Shown here: piece after piece, positions 52,158 through 62,029 of the stretch | Position numbering within the stretch: the first letter of the stretch is position 1 | How the letters are laid out: each line of letters starts with the position of its first letter | NCBI GenBank assembly: GCA_025084515.1 | Contig: JAJAGP010000281.1 | Location: forward strand, 362,596 to 426,595 | DNA from: Ancistrus triradiatus | Lineage: Eukaryota > Chordata > Actinopteri > Siluriformes > Loricariidae | DNA: 64,000 nucleotides | Direction of reading: 5' to 3' | The notes under the pieces: model-generated | Told to the model about the DNA's origin: nothing | Seen by the model: the letters and a program-made list of their open reading frames with translations, nothing else | The model's database searches: none | Made by a program: the position numbers and the translations under genes

Positions 52158-53834
52158 AGAACGCTGACCACTGACGTGAGGATTGTGAGGATCTGATCAG
52201 ACTCATTAGCGCCGATTCCACACACTGTTTTGTAGCTGTTAGCAGTTTATTACTTTTTTAATTTCCGATAACATTTGTATCGTATACATAGTACTTTTTA
52301 CAACATCTTAATAATTTCCTTCTATTACCAGCGGATTATATTTTTCACATTATTTAGTAACTTTACAGGTATGTGTTTGGAGTAATTAGCCATTAGCTAA
52401 TTACCAGAGTTGTGTCTTTTCGACCTCATCTTTTGCAGTACTGTGTGTTTTTAGAACTTTTTACAGCCTTTTCCCACGTTCTTTTTTTCTGAGACTTAGC
52501 TTTTTGTGACGTTTTGTATTAACTTTACATCGACGCTTTAATCAAGAATTGCATTGGACCATCGGCTGCAGCTTACCATCGGCTGAACCATATCTTCAAT
52601 CAGCACCCCACAACACCACTCAAAGTACCTTTAATTTACTATTTATTTAATTGTATTAACATGGCTTCTGCTTCCTGTGCCGAGTGTGGCATGTTCAGCC
52701 ATTCTTCCTCCATCATAATTTAAAATTTAATTTGTGATAGATGTAGGCTTGCAGCTAGTCTGAAGGAGAAGATTGTAGTTTTAGAGGTGCACATCCAGAC
52801 ATTAGAGAAGGCTAGCTCAGCTTTTAGCTTAGCAGATCTGGATGCCACAGGTGTAGTTAGTGCCCCTGCCCTGGCAGCGCCCTCGCAGCAGGGCAAGTGG
52901 GTGATGGTTCGGCGATGTAGTCATAAGGCTGTCCCACAAGAGCACCACTCTTGACCTGTTCACATGTGTCCAACAGGTTTACCCTCCTCAGTGATGCACC
53001 CACTGAGCAGCCTGTTGAAAGAACTCTGGTCATAGATGACTATACGATACGTGAAACTAGCTACCCCTTTAGGGACACCAGCAGCTACATGTATCCCGGA
53101 GTGCAAGACATTGTAACGAGTCTTAGTGAACTCGTAGATCCTTTAGGATAGTCATTCATGTAGAGGTTAATGATATACGCCTTCACCAGTCAGAGGTGAC
53201 TAAGGCTAACTTTGTAGTGGTGCTTAGATTTGCGAAGGCGATGTCTGATTCAGGAGTGTCCTCTGGCCCCATCCCAATGCGGCGAGGTGACCAAGCCTAC
53301 AGCAGGTTATGGTGGCTGAACTGCTGGCTGTCCAAGTGGTGCTCTGAAAACAACGTGGGCTTTATAAACAATTGGACAACCTTTGAAGGTAAGCCTGGCC
53401 TTTTAGGATGGGACGGTGTCCATACCAATCAGAAGGGTGCTGCTCTCAGCTCCTGATTGCCCATAGTCTTATGGCTGGATTGGTTAGGGGCTGACTATCC
53501 AGAGCAGGGTTCAGCACCAGCCCCACCATACACGGGCCACTTAATGCCGATGTGCATACTTCACATTTTAATCTAACTTTGACTCCATGACTTTAGTTTC
53601 GCTCTTAGATTTATCATCTACACCGACCAAGGAGAATGGGTCCCTTTTTGAGTCTTGGTCCTCCCAAGGTTTCTTCCTCATAACACTTAGGGAGTTTTTC
53701 CTTGCCACAGTTGCCCTAGGCTTGCTCAATTTGGGACTGGACATAGATATTAGGAGATAATCTAAAATTGTAATGTTGCTTTGAGACAATGCTCCATTGT
53801 AAAATGCACTATATAAATAAAATAAATCTGACTA
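52158..53834 (+). mobile_element. LINE derivative with ORF1 and 3' tail but no RT
   Basis: The 1677-bp insertion is flanked by TATGGTAAG (52149-52157 and 53835-53843). It holds a 5' leader (52158-52660), an ORF1 of esterase type (52660-53457) and the 3' tail of the L2-like LINE at 46885-48281 (53540-53834, CCACTTAATGCCGATGTGC to AAATAAATCTGAC). The whole RT/endonuclease ORF2 is absent. The clean target duplication indicates it retrotransposed in this form or was deleted after insertion. Confidence 0.85.
52660..53457 (+). pseudogene. LINE ORF1, zinc-finger-like start and SGNH-type esterase domain
   Basis: The start MASASCAECGMFSHSS followed later by CDRCRLAASLKEKIVVLE suggests a CxxC...CxxC element and a coiled coil. 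The C-terminal part (53157-53457) reads VIHVEVNDIRLHQSEVT across a frame break, then ANFVVVLRFAKAMSDSG, GPIPMRRGDQAYSRLWWL, LSKWCSENNVGFINNW and GWDGVHTNQKGAALS, matching the SGNH (GDSL) esterase fold known in ORF1 of some fish CR1/L2-group LINEs. The terminal DGVH block holds the Asp/His of the expected catalytic set. Stops and at least two frameshifts break it. Confidence 0.8.
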
Positions 53835-53843
53835 TATGGTAAG

Positions 53844-53882
53844 TGTAACCGATAAAAAGGACAATGATTGTAGAAACAAGTG
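53844..53882. mobile_element. Foldback element, displaced right end
   Basis: TGTAACCGATAAAAAGGACA to TGTAGAAACAAGT is the inverse of the left start at 51475-51515 (ACTAGTTTCTACACAT, CATTTTATCAGTTCCAC). Confidence 0.8.
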
Positions 53883-54022
53883 CGTTATGCTGATGTTATA
53901 TTTTTGCCTGCTTTAATGCCAGGAACTTGGAACAGACATAGTATGCCATAATTGAAAAAAATATGACTCAGCTGTAAGAAGTATACAGTACCCACATAAT
54001 TTGTTAGTTAATGACTCAATTA

Positions 54023-54311
54023 CAGAGGGGCAAAAAAGTATTTAGTCAGTCACTGATTGTGCAAGTTCTCCGACTTGATTGATGCGAGAGGTCTGTAATT
54101 TTCATCATAGGTACACTTCAACTATGAAAGAGAAAATGTGAAAAAAAATCCAGGAAATCACATTGTAGGATTTTTAAAGAATTTAATTATAAATTAGGGT
54201 GGAAAATAAGTATTTGGTCAATAAATTTGGTTCAACTCAATACTTTGTAAGATAAACTTTGTTGGCAATGACAGAGGTCAATCGTTTCCCGTAAGTCTTC
54301 ACCATGTTTGC
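54023..54311 (-). mobile_element. Tc1-like DNA transposon, copy 3, left part
   Basis: CAGAGGGGCAAAAAAGTATTT after a TA (54021-54022) is the terminal repeat of the same Tc1 family as 394-1906. The inverse of the transposase end follows (54240-54311). The element is broken by gypsy element 4 and resumes at 58707. Confidence 0.9.
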
Positions 54312-54570
54312 TGTAACGCCGACTGGAGGTAGGAGACAGACGCAGGCAGTGGAGTAAGATAGGAGGCTTTTAGTAGCAGGTTTGAAAGGGGAGCTATGTG
54401 ACGAGGTAGATACCTAGTTGTGTAGCAGAGTGTTAGTGACTGAGTGGTGTTTATATGCAGCATGGGGGGTAGGTAAGGAATGTGGAACAGGTGCAGGTGA
54501 TCAGTAGGCAGGTGAGGAAGAGCGAGGCAGGTTGCGTGAATCAGGAGCGGTGCTGGAAGGGGGCGTGACA
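54312..54570 (-). repeat. 3' LTR of gypsy element 4
   Basis: 259 bp, from TGTAACGCC to GGGCGTGACA on the plus strand. The purine-rich TTTGAGGGGGCTAC on the minus strand (54571-54584) adjoins it as polypurine tract. On minus, TATAAACACC occurs near 54450. Confidence 0.9.
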
Positions 54571-55804
54571 GTAGCCCCCTCAAAGGACTCGTGCCGGCAG
54601 GGGCGCGGCAGGAGTCGGAGGACCGGAGGGCCGAGGAGGACTTGCGTGGGCGACCGCGCGGCCTGGGCGCCGGTCGGTCGGGCCGGGCAGCGTGGAATTC
54701 CTGGGCAAGGAGGGGATCCAGGACGTCCGTTGCGTCCACCCAGCAGTTCTCCTCGGGGCCGTAGCTTTCCCACTCAACCAGGTACCGACGGACCGTGTAG
54801 GTGGAAGTCTCCAGCGGGTCAGCGGGCGAAGGCTGGTCAGACGATGAGGACTCCGCCAGCGGGCCGGGGACCCAGGGTTTCAGATGTGCCACATGGAATG
54901 TTGGAGAGATACGTAAATGAGCAGGCAGTTGCAAACGATAGGTAACATCGTTAACACGGTGTGTTATTTAATATGGACCCAGAAAGCGAGGAGAGAAAGG
55001 GGTACTTCCCTGTGAGTTGCACAGTCCCCGGGTCGACAGCCAGACACGGTCTCCTGGTTGGTAGGCTGGAGTGGCGCGGCGGTGCCGGTCAGCGAGTCTC
55101 TTGTATTGGCGGATGGCCTTGTCGATGTTGAGATAGACCTGGCACCAGATGTCTTCGCTGCGGTTAAACCAGTCGTCGACGGCCGGGGAATTGGAGGGTG
55201 AGGAATCCCAGGGCACAAAAGGGGGCTGGAAGCCCAGCACGCACTGGAACGGCGTGAGGCCGGTGGAGGAGTGCCTGAGGGAGTTCTGGGCTATTTCGGC
55301 CCAAGGGAGAAACTGAGCCCAGTCGTGAATGTTGTGGAGGCAGTAGCAACAGAGGAATTTCTTTAGTTCCTGGTTGACTCACTCACATTGGCCGTTCGTT
55401 TGAGGATGGTAACCTAAGGAAAGGCTAACGGAGGCGCCCAACTTGGCCACGAAAGTGCGCCACACCGCTGAGGAGAACTGAGGTCCGCGGTCTGAAAGGA
55501 CGTCCTCCGGGATGCCGAAACTGCGGAAGACGTGCTCAAACAGCAGTTCCGCTGTCTGAAGTGTGGAGGGAATCTTTGGCAGAGGGATGAAGCGTACGGC
55601 GCGGGAGAAGTGGTCGACCACGGAGAGAATGGCAGTGAACCCGTGGGAGGGAGGTAGATCTGTGACAAAATCGAGCGCTATGTGTGACCAAGGTCGCTGC
55701 GGCACGGGCAAAGGATGAAGCAGGCCCGAGGGGAGAGTGCGAGGAGTCTTGGCCTGTGCGCACACGCTGCAGGATGACACAAAGCGGTGCACGTCCCTGC
55801 GCAT
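54571..55804 (-). pseudogene. Gypsy integrase and chromodomain
   Basis: Integrase core (55804-55379): SCSVCAQAKTPRTLPSGLL, HIALDFVTDLPPSHGF (first catalytic Asp), VLSDRGPQFSSAVW (second Asp), GYHPQTNGQCE (Glu), then a TGA that appears to derive from an Arg CGA. The frame continues as NQELKKFL. The SH3-like tail (55240-54968) reads TPAYQPGDRVWLSTRGL, then a stop. The chromodomain segment (54934-54600) reads RYLVEWESYGPEENCWVDA, a hydrophobic and aromatic pattern that binds modified histone tails in chromoviruses, with a basic end PRPRGRPRKS. Confidence 0.88.
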
Positions 55805-57444
55805 ATTCTCCCACCAGTAATGCGCCGACAGGAGCTGATGGGTGCGGGTCTCCCCGGAATGGCCAGAACACAGAGAGGTGAGCCCAGGCGAGGAGGCGGT
55901 TGCGGAGATCGGGGGGTACGAACTTCTTGTCCGGCAGGCATTTGGGCGGAATGCGCGTTTGGGAAAGCCTGTCGTCCAGCTTGCGCTCGAAGTCCCAGGT
56001 GATGGCGCCGATAGTGCAAGAGGCTGGGAGGATGGGCGTGGGTATCCCCGGGCAGCGGCCCGAGGTCGAGGCTCCGGGACAGAGCATCAGCCTTGGCGTT
56101 CTTTGTCCCAGGGCGGTAGGTGATAGAGAACGAGAAGCGGGAAAAGAAGAGAGACCAACAAGCCTGACGAGCGTTGAGGCGCTTGGCTGAACGGAGGTAT
56201 TCCAGATTTTTGTGATCGGTGAGTATCGTGAAGGGGTGTTTGGAGCCCTCAAGCCAGTGCCTCCATTTCTCCAGGGCCAGCTTGATGGCCAGCAGTTCGC
56301 GGTCCCCCACGTCGTAGTTGCGCTCGGCCGGGGTGAGTTTATGCAAAAAGAAGGCGACCAGGCGCAACTTGGGCGGATCTCCGAGACGCTGAGAGAGGAC
56401 GGCACCTACCCCCACGGACGAAGCGTCGACCTCCAAGACGAAGGGGCGTTCCGGGTCGGGATGTCCCAGGACGGGAGCGCGGGTGAAGGCGGCTTTGAGC
56501 GCGCAGAAGGCCTGCTCGGATTCCTGAGACCAACGGAGAGAGCGGGGTTTGCCTTGCAGAAGCGCGGTGAGGGGCGCCACTGTGCGGCTGAAGTTCCTGA
56601 TGAAGCGGCGATAGAAGTTCGCGAAACCCAGGAAACGATGTAGCTGCTTGATGGAGGTTGGTGTGGGCCAGGAGAGGACGGCGGAGAGCTTGGAGTCGTC
56701 CATAGCGACCCCGGAGGGGGAGATCACGTAGCCCAGATAACGCAGAGACTGGGAGTGGAACTCACATTTTTCCGCCTTCACACGGAGATGGTGGAGCTGG
56801 AGCCTCTCGAGTACCTGGTGGACGTGGGAGACGTGAGTGGCAAAATCCGATGAGTAAACCAGGATGTCGTCTAGGTAGACAATGACGAAGCGGCCCAACA
56901 TGTCCCGGAGCACGTCGTTGATGAATGCCTGGAAGAACGACGGCGCGTTTGCCAGGCCGAAGGGCATCACCAGGTACTCGTAGTGGCGAGTGCTGGTGCT
57001 GAAGGCGGTCTTCCACTCGCCGCCCTCTCTGACACGGACCAGGTTGTATGTGTTCCTAAGGTTCAATTTGGTGTACCAGCAGGCTGTGCGGAGCTGTTCG
57101 AGGGATGAGGGCACCAGCGGGAGTGGATAGGTGTACCTGCAGGTGATTCGGTTGAGTTCTCGGTAGTCTATGCAGGGCCTAAGGCCGCCGTCCCACTTGG
57201 ACACGAAGAAGAACCCCGCCGAGACGGGGGAGGTGGACGGACGGATGAAGCCGAGTTCAAGGTACTCAGTGATATATTCCGACATGGATTGTTCTTCGGT
57301 CGCCGAGAGTGGATACAGACGAGACTTGGGTAGCGGTGCGCCCGGAATAAGGTCGATAGCAAAGTCGTAGAAGCGATGCGGATGAAAAGGAGGGGGCGAG
57401 CCCGATGTGAAGATCGAGGCCAGATCCTTGTAGTTGTCGGGCAC
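55678..57444 (-). CDS. Gypsy pol: RT, RNase H and start of integrase, 588 codons open
   Basis: A single uninterrupted frame. RT: residues 60-235, with ELGFIRPSTSPVSAGFFF, LRPCIDYRELNRIT, YTKLNLRNTYNLVRV (motif A, where the usual LDL Asp reads Asn), VMPFGLANAPSFFQAF and VIVYLDDILVYS (catalytic pair intact). Connection: LRYLGYVISPSG, FLGFANFYRRFIRNFS. RNase H: FVLEVDASSVGVGAVLSQ, VGDRELLAIKLALEKWRH, ILTDHKNLEYLRS. The last 100 residues leave the normal frame, so a frameshift separates it from the integrase core. The motif A change suggests that it is inactive despite the open frame. Confidence 0.88.
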   Translation of the reverse strand: MPDNYKDLASIFTSGSPPPFHPHRFYDFAIDLIPGAPLPKSRLYPLSATEEQSMSEYITEYLELGFIRPSTSPVSAGFFFVSKWDGGLRPCIDYRELNRITCRYTYPLPLVPSSLEQLRTACWYTKLNLRNTYNLVRVREGGEWKTAFSTSTRHYEYLVMPFGLANAPSFFQAFINDVLRDMLGRFVIVYLDDILVYSSDFATHVSHVHQVLERLQLHHLRVKAEKCEFHSQSLRYLGYVISPSGVAMDDSKLSAVLSWPTPTSIKQLHRFLGFANFYRRFIRNFSRTVAPLTALLQGKPRSLRWSQESEQAFCALKAAFTRAPVLGHPDPERPFVLEVDASSVGVGAVLSQRLGDPPKLRLVAFFLHKLTPAERNYDVGDRELLAIKLALEKWRHWLEGSKHPFTILTDHKNLEYLRSAKRLNARQACWSLFFSRFSFSITYRPGTKNAKADALSRSLDLGPLPGDTHAHPPSLLHYRRHHLGLRAQAGRQAFPNAHSAQMPAGQEVRTPRSPQPPPRLGSPLCVLAIPGRPAPISSCRRITGGRICAGTCTALCHPAACAHRPRLLALSPRACFILCPCRSDLGHT

Positions 57445-57525
57445 GTTGTCCAGAAGAGATGCAGGTTTCGAGAGCGGGAGAGAGTTGACCTGAAGAGGGG
57501 GACGGAGCAGGCAATGGTCTTGGCA

Positions 57526-57870
57526 CTAAGGTGACCAGTGAATGAGCCCGCAGGTAGACCATGAGATGAGAGGATCGTGGCGGCGAAGCCAGGGAAGCCC
57601 CAGGATGACGGGGTAGGTGAGAGAGCTCACTGGAAGCAGAGAGATAGACTCCTGGTGGATGCCGCAGGTAAGCAGGCAGAGAGGAGCTGTGATGCGAGTG
57701 AGCAGTCCTGGTCCAAGCGGACGACCGTCGGCCGCTGTGATCCGGCGTCCGGCCGGGAGTGTAGAGCAGGGGATCTTCCATTTGGTGACAAGGTGGTCGG
57801 AGATGAAATTCCCCTGGGCGCCGGAGTCGATCAGCGCTACGAGAGAGACGTCAGTGTGAGCTAGCTGCAA
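57526..57870 (-). CDS. Gypsy protease region
   Basis: 115 residues open on minus. SLVALIDSGAQGNFISDHLV carries the D-S-G active site of an aspartic protease, and VILGLPWLRRHDPLISW is the conserved C-terminal flap. In an active element it would release Gag and Pol parts from the precursor. It lies between the zinc knuckle (57861-58061) and the RT frame, in another frame from both neighbours. Confidence 0.85.
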   Translation of the reverse strand: MQLAHTDVSLVALIDSGAQGNFISDHLVTKWKIPCSTLPAGRRITAADGRPLGPGLLTRITAPLCLLTCGIHQESISLLPVSSLTYPVILGLPWLRRHDPLISWSTCGLIHWSP

Positions 57871-58706
57871 GAGTCAAGAGGGAGTCGACTCACCCGGGGT
57901 GTGCGTGCCGGATCCCTGGCACGCGTGTGGTCTGGTCCAGCGGGCGAAGCGAGGTCACAGGCAGGACGGAGATGGCGATCCGAGCTGCAGTAACAGCAGA
58001 GGCCCTGCTCGAAATGGCGACGGCATTCCTCGGAGGACAGGTGCATGCGAGCAAGCTCCATAGGTTCCGCTGGAGGTGAGGGATCACGGGAGTCAGAAGA
58101 GGAGACCCGGGGGGCGGGATGAGTAGCGGAGGCAGACCAAGAAACAAGGAGCTGGTCCAGGCGGATGGTGAGGGTGATGAGCTCCTCCAGAGACAGGTTG
58201 AGGTCACGCCCGGCCGATTCTCTCCTAATATCGGGACGCAGGCCTTGATGGAAAGCGGAGAGCAGAGCAGGAGTGTTCCATCCACTTTGAGCCGCCAGGG
58301 TGCGGAAGCGAAGAGCGTAGTCGGCGGCAGAGCGACGACCCTGGCATAGAGTGAGTAAGACGTCTCCCTTCCCTCGCGAGGATGCTGGAACACAGCGCGG
58401 AAAGCAGTCAGAAAGCCCAATCCAAGGCCCAATCCAAGACTCGACCGAAGAGGAGGGAGACTACCAAGACGATGCGGGCTGCGTCGGATTCCGCCGGTGA
58501 GTGAGCGAAGTACAGATCGCACTGGAGAAGGAAGCCCTCACAGCGTTCCGGATCTCCGTCATATGACCCTGGTAGGGCGATTCTGTAAGCGGCGTGCGGC
58601 ACTTGTGGTGGGCTGGGAGGAAGCAGAACTGAGGCTGAAGGCACCGTGGAGGCGGCAGGCGGCGTTAGCTGTGACACGCATTGAGTGAGCTCGCTAACAA
58701 AGGGGA
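57861..58706 (-). pseudogene. Gypsy gag with CCHC zinc knuckle
   Basis: Gag is open up to the junction at 58706 without its own ATG. Recognisable parts are RIALPGSYDGDPERCEGFL and LQCDLYFAHSPAESDAARI (capsid start), then frameshifts. The end (58061-57861) has the zinc knuckle CCYCSSDRHLRPAC, spacing C-X2-C-X4-H-X4-C, which binds RNA in Gag particles. Confidence 0.82.
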
Positions 58707-58984
58707 CCACAAATTTTCTATGGGGCTGAGGTCTGGAGACTGGCTAGGCTACTCCAGGACCTTGAAATGTTTTTTATGGAGCCACTCCTACGTTGCTAGA
58801 GCAGTGTGTTTGGGATCATTGTCATGCTGGAAAACCTAGCCACATTCCATCTTCAATGCTGTCACTGATGAAAGGAGGTTTTGGCTTAAAATCTCATGAT
58901 GCATAGTCCCGTTCATTCTTCCCTTAACACGGATCAGTTGTCCTGTCCCCTTTGCAGAAAATCAGCCCCTAAGCATGAGGTTTT
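58707..58984 (-). mobile_element. Tc1-like DNA transposon, copy 3, right part
   Basis: CCACAAATTTTCTATGGGG through CAGCCCCTAAGCATGA matches the inner part of Tc1 copy 2 (39150-39405). It ends abruptly at about 58984, so the far end of the transposon is lost. Confidence 0.88.
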
Positions 58985-59391
58985 CTTTAATTTCTGACTT
59001 TCTATGAGCAAGTACAAAACAGAATTCGCACCTTTCATATAGAAGAAATAGGTGCTCGGATGTATCAAGATGAAACTTCCATAGCGTTCTACTGAAACTT
59101 CTCTTCAACCACATAGGCTTCAGAACTTGGTATATACAGGAACAGGCCTGTAAAAGGTACTGCCTTAAAATTTGGGATAAAATATTCAATTAAATGTGGA
59201 TAGCCATAGAAAAATATATGGGCATTAAGCATAGAGTCCACAAGGCTGTGAACATCTGGAACAATTACAGTCTTGAGATGGGTGGCAAGCCTCTCAGTAA
59301 TTCAAATTGGCTCATAATGTGCATTAGTCCATTCCACATTTGGCAAAAAAAAAAAAATCAATCAATCAATATATTTGTCATGAACCAGGTA
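58985..59391. other. Unassigned stretch, possible LINE relic
   Basis: No motif that I can place. A run of A with (TCAA) repeats (59345-59372) may be the tail of a retroposed sequence on the plus strand. Confidence 0.35.
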
Positions 59392-59505
59392 TAGAGGGGT
59401 GAGAGAGACAGACAAGTGCAAGTGAGCGCTCTTTATTTACACAAGACATGGTGGGAAACAGTCAACACATCAGGATAATTCGACCCTTCCTTCCACCCAG
59501 GTGCT
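59391..59505 (-). mobile_element. LTR-like fragment
   Basis: TGTCATGAACCAGGTATAG and CTCTTTATTTACAC resemble the end of a minus-oriented gypsy LTR with an inverse AATAAA. It stops after about 115 bp. Confidence 0.4.
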
Positions 59506-59506
59506 T

Positions 59507-59551
59507 GTCTAGATTACTAGATTACTGCAATACTCTTGTGGTCTTCCAAAA
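59507..59551 (+). mobile_element. Very short L2-like LINE fragment
   Basis: The frame reads CLDYCNTLV-like, echoing the DYCNALL block of L2 ORF2. Too short to be certain. Confidence 0.3.
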
Positions 59552-60197
59552 AGTTGAATCTGTTCATCTGGACATAGATTTTGTTGGAAAAACGTTTCGT
59601 CACTCATCTAAGTGACTTCTTCAGTCTCAGCAGTTGGAAAACTTCCCCAATCTTATATACCATACCTTTGCATAACGACTGGTACCAGCACCATTGCATA
59701 ACAATGGGACCAGTGATCAGTTTAATATGCAGATTGACATAGCCATTAATGACAATGGTCATGTGTGCCATTCACACAGGATTGGGGAAGGGCTGCGATG
59801 GCTCCATTCTAAGATGGTGAGAGGTGTACTCTGAGGCCCCCTCCTCGGTTCAGAGATGGACGTTCCCTTTTTACAAAAATGGCTTCTTTTACTCCAAGTT
59901 CAAACCATCGTTCCTCCCTATCAAGGATCTGCACGTCTTCATCCTTGAAAGAGTGTCCATTGGCCTGTAGGTGGGTGTAAACCGCAGAGTCCTGACCTGA
60001 TGAGGTAGCTCTTCTATGTTGTGCCATCCGTTTCGGCAGTGGCTGTTTGGTTTCCCCGATGTACAATTCCTGGCAATCCTCCTGGCACTTCACAGCGTAC
60101 ACTACATTACTCTGTTTGTGCTGGGGGACCCGATCCTTGGGGTGGACCAGTTTCTGGCATAGCGTGTTTTGGGGTTTGAAAGCCACTGAGACGCGGT
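59552..60197 (-). mobile_element. Penelope-like element, copy 2 (3' part)
   Basis: Matches 28599-29237 closely on minus: 3' untranslated part, then the GIY-YIG endonuclease. It is cut by the assembly gap at 60198, so the RT may be hidden or missing. Confidence 0.9.
59809..60186 (-). CDS. Penelope-like GIY-YIG endonuclease, partial
   Basis: 125 residues open. NVVYAVKCQEDCQELYIG has the paired GIY and YIG strands (VVY and YIG) in one frame, whereas copy 1 has a frameshift here. KQPLPKRMAQHRRA contains the downstream Arg, and HLQANGHSFKDEDVQIL and RWFELGVKEAIFVKRE complete the domain. The enzyme would nick target DNA for the attached RT. The upstream coding region runs into the gap. Confidence 0.88.
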   Translation of the reverse strand: MAFKPQNTLCQKLVHPKDRVPQHKQSNVVYAVKCQEDCQELYIGETKQPLPKRMAQHRRATSSGQDSAVYTHLQANGHSFKDEDVQILDREERWFELGVKEAIFVKRERPSLNRGGGLRVHLSPS

Positions 60198-60297
60198 NNN
60201 NNNNNNNNNNNNNNNNNNNNNNNNNNNNNNNNNNNNNNNNNNNNNNNNNNNNNNNNNNNNNNNNNNNNNNNNNNNNNNNNNNNNNNNNNNNNNNNNN
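60198..60297. other. Assembly gap (100 N)
   Basis: Exactly 100 N, a typical placeholder of unknown true size. The Penelope-like element enters it from the left, and GC-rich LTR-like sequence leaves it on the right. Confidence 0.99.
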
Positions 60298-60784
60298 AGG
60301 TCTCTGCCTAGAGCGAGTGCACGCCGAATTGAACGCGATAGCGTCCCGCTATACTTCAAGGAAAAGGAATATTAAACTAACGGACCGAGTGATCCACGTA
60401 CGGCGAGGGATTATGCGTACAGGGCTTTGCAGAGGGAGAACGGCAGCCTATCTGTGGCGGCGAGCGACTGCTGAGGAGCGCAGGAACAAAACATGGAGGA
60501 AGAGAGGTCAGTAGCGTTGCTAAGCCTTTCCTACCTAATTCCCTGGCATTAAATCACCTCGAGCCTCCCGATCTCTACTCGGCTGATCCGCTTATCGGAC
60601 CAGTCGTACCTCTAAGCCCTGGTAAATCACTACTGAAAAACTCTCTTCCAGCACGGAGAATTCGCTTATGTGGAACGATAGCGCACCGACGGGCAGCGTT
60701 TAGGAAGCGGTATTTGTACTAGTCCGGCGGCCATGACGGCGCGGCCGGCGCCGCCATCCGGTTTGCAATGCGTGAACCGTAACA
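60298..60784. mobile_element. GC-rich LTR-like end
   Basis: GC-rich sequence ending GTGAACCGTAACA at 60784, very like the CCGTAACA end of the solo LTR at 49919. CCTCGAGCCTCCCGA (60557) parallels the element at 42967-43753. The start is in the gap. Tc1 copy 4 follows without its own 5' end. Confidence 0.5.
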
Positions 60785-61694
60785 GGTGTTAATAAATCAA
60801 CTGTGGGAGTAATTGTAAGAAAACGGAAGACATACAAGACCATTGATAATCTCCCTCGATCTGGAGCCCCACGCAAGATCTCATTCCATGGGGTCAAAAT
60901 GATCATGGGTGAGCAAAAATCCCAGAACTACACAGAGGGACCTGATGAATGACCTGCAGAGAGTTGGGACCAATGTAACAAAGTTTACCATCAGTAACAC
61001 CCAACAGTACTCTGATCCTGCAGTGCCAGGCATGCCCTCCTGCTTAAGCCAGTACATGTCGAGTCCCATCTGAAGTTTGCCAGAGAGCATATGGATGATC
61101 CAGAAGAGGATTGGGAGAATATCATGTGGTCAGATGAAACCGAAATAGAACTTTTTGGTAAAAACTCAACTTGTCGTGTTTGGAGGAAGAATGCGGAGTT
61201 GCATCCCAAAAACACCATATCTACTCTGAAGCATGGTGGTGGAAACATCATGCTTTGGGGCTGGTTTTCTGCAAATGAGACAGGACGACTGATCCGTGTT
61301 AAGGGAAAAATGAACAGGGTCATGTGTCGTGAGATTTTAAGCCAAAACCTCCTTCCATCAGTGAGAGCATTAAAGATGGAATGTGGCTGGGTCTTCCAGC
61401 ATAACAATGATCCCAAACACACTGCTCGGGCAACGAAGGAGTGGCTCCGTAAAAAGCATTTCAAGGTCCTGGAGTGGCTTAGCCAGTCTTCATAGATCAA
61501 CCCCATAGAACATTTGTGGAGGGAGTTGAAAGTCCATGTTGCCCAGTGACAGCCCCAAAACAACACTGCTCTAGAGGAGATCTGCATGGAGAAATGGGCC
61601 AAAATACCAGCTACATTGTGTGCAAACCTGGTGAACACTCACAGGAAACGTTTGACCTCTGTCATTGCAAACAAAGGTTATGTTACAAAGTATT
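60785..61694 (+). pseudogene. Tc1-like transposase remnant
   Basis: The open part 61091-61495 reads EEDWENIMWSDETEIELFG (first catalytic Asp), HGGGNIMLWGWFSANETGR, then WVFQHNNDPKHTARATKEW. The second catalytic Asp (HDND in copies 1 and 2) reads Asn. A stop comes just before INPIEHLWREL, which holds the Glu. So two independent lesions hit the catalytic core. Confidence 0.88.
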
Positions 61695-61909
61695 GAGTTG
61701 AACTTTTGTTATTGACCAAATACTTATTTTTCAACATAATTTACAATAAAATTCTTAAAAAATCCTACAATGTGATTTCCTAGAATTTTTTTTCTCATTT
61801 TGTCTCTCATAGTTGAAGTGTACCAATGATGAAAATTACAGACCTCTCTCATCTTTCTAAGTAAAACTTGCACAATCAGTGGCTGACTAAATACTTTTTT
61901 GTCCCACTG
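60785..61909 (+). mobile_element. Tc1-like DNA transposon, copy 4 (5'-truncated)
   Basis: Same family as 394-1906. It begins inside the transposase DNA-binding region (GTTAATAAATCAACTG matches position 829 of copy 1) and ends with the intact right terminus GTCCCACTG followed by TA (61910-61911). Confidence 0.9.
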
Positions 61910-61911
61910 TA

Positions 61912-62029
61912 AGTATGTAGAAAAGCAGACTATATTCTGTAATTGTAGAATTACAAAGTTCAACAACAACTAAAACTGCTGAGATATAGTATATGCAAAA
62001 AAAAAATATTTAAAAACATAGAATGCAGT
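61912..62029. other. AT-rich spacer
   Basis: No gene seen. TGTAGAATTACAAAG (61944-61958) resembles the foldback element's outer sequence. Confidence 0.4.

Larger units (their letters stand above)
54312..58706 (-). mobile_element. Ty3/gypsy chromovirus element 4, one LTR only
   Basis: Minus-strand element with gag, protease, RT, RNase H, integrase and chromodomain in the Ty3/gypsy order, and a 3' LTR at 54312-54570. The 5' LTR, primer site and start of gag are missing, and about 102 bp of the host Tc1 are also missing at the junction, so one deletion probably removed both. It is the best preserved gypsy in the window. Confidence 0.92.
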
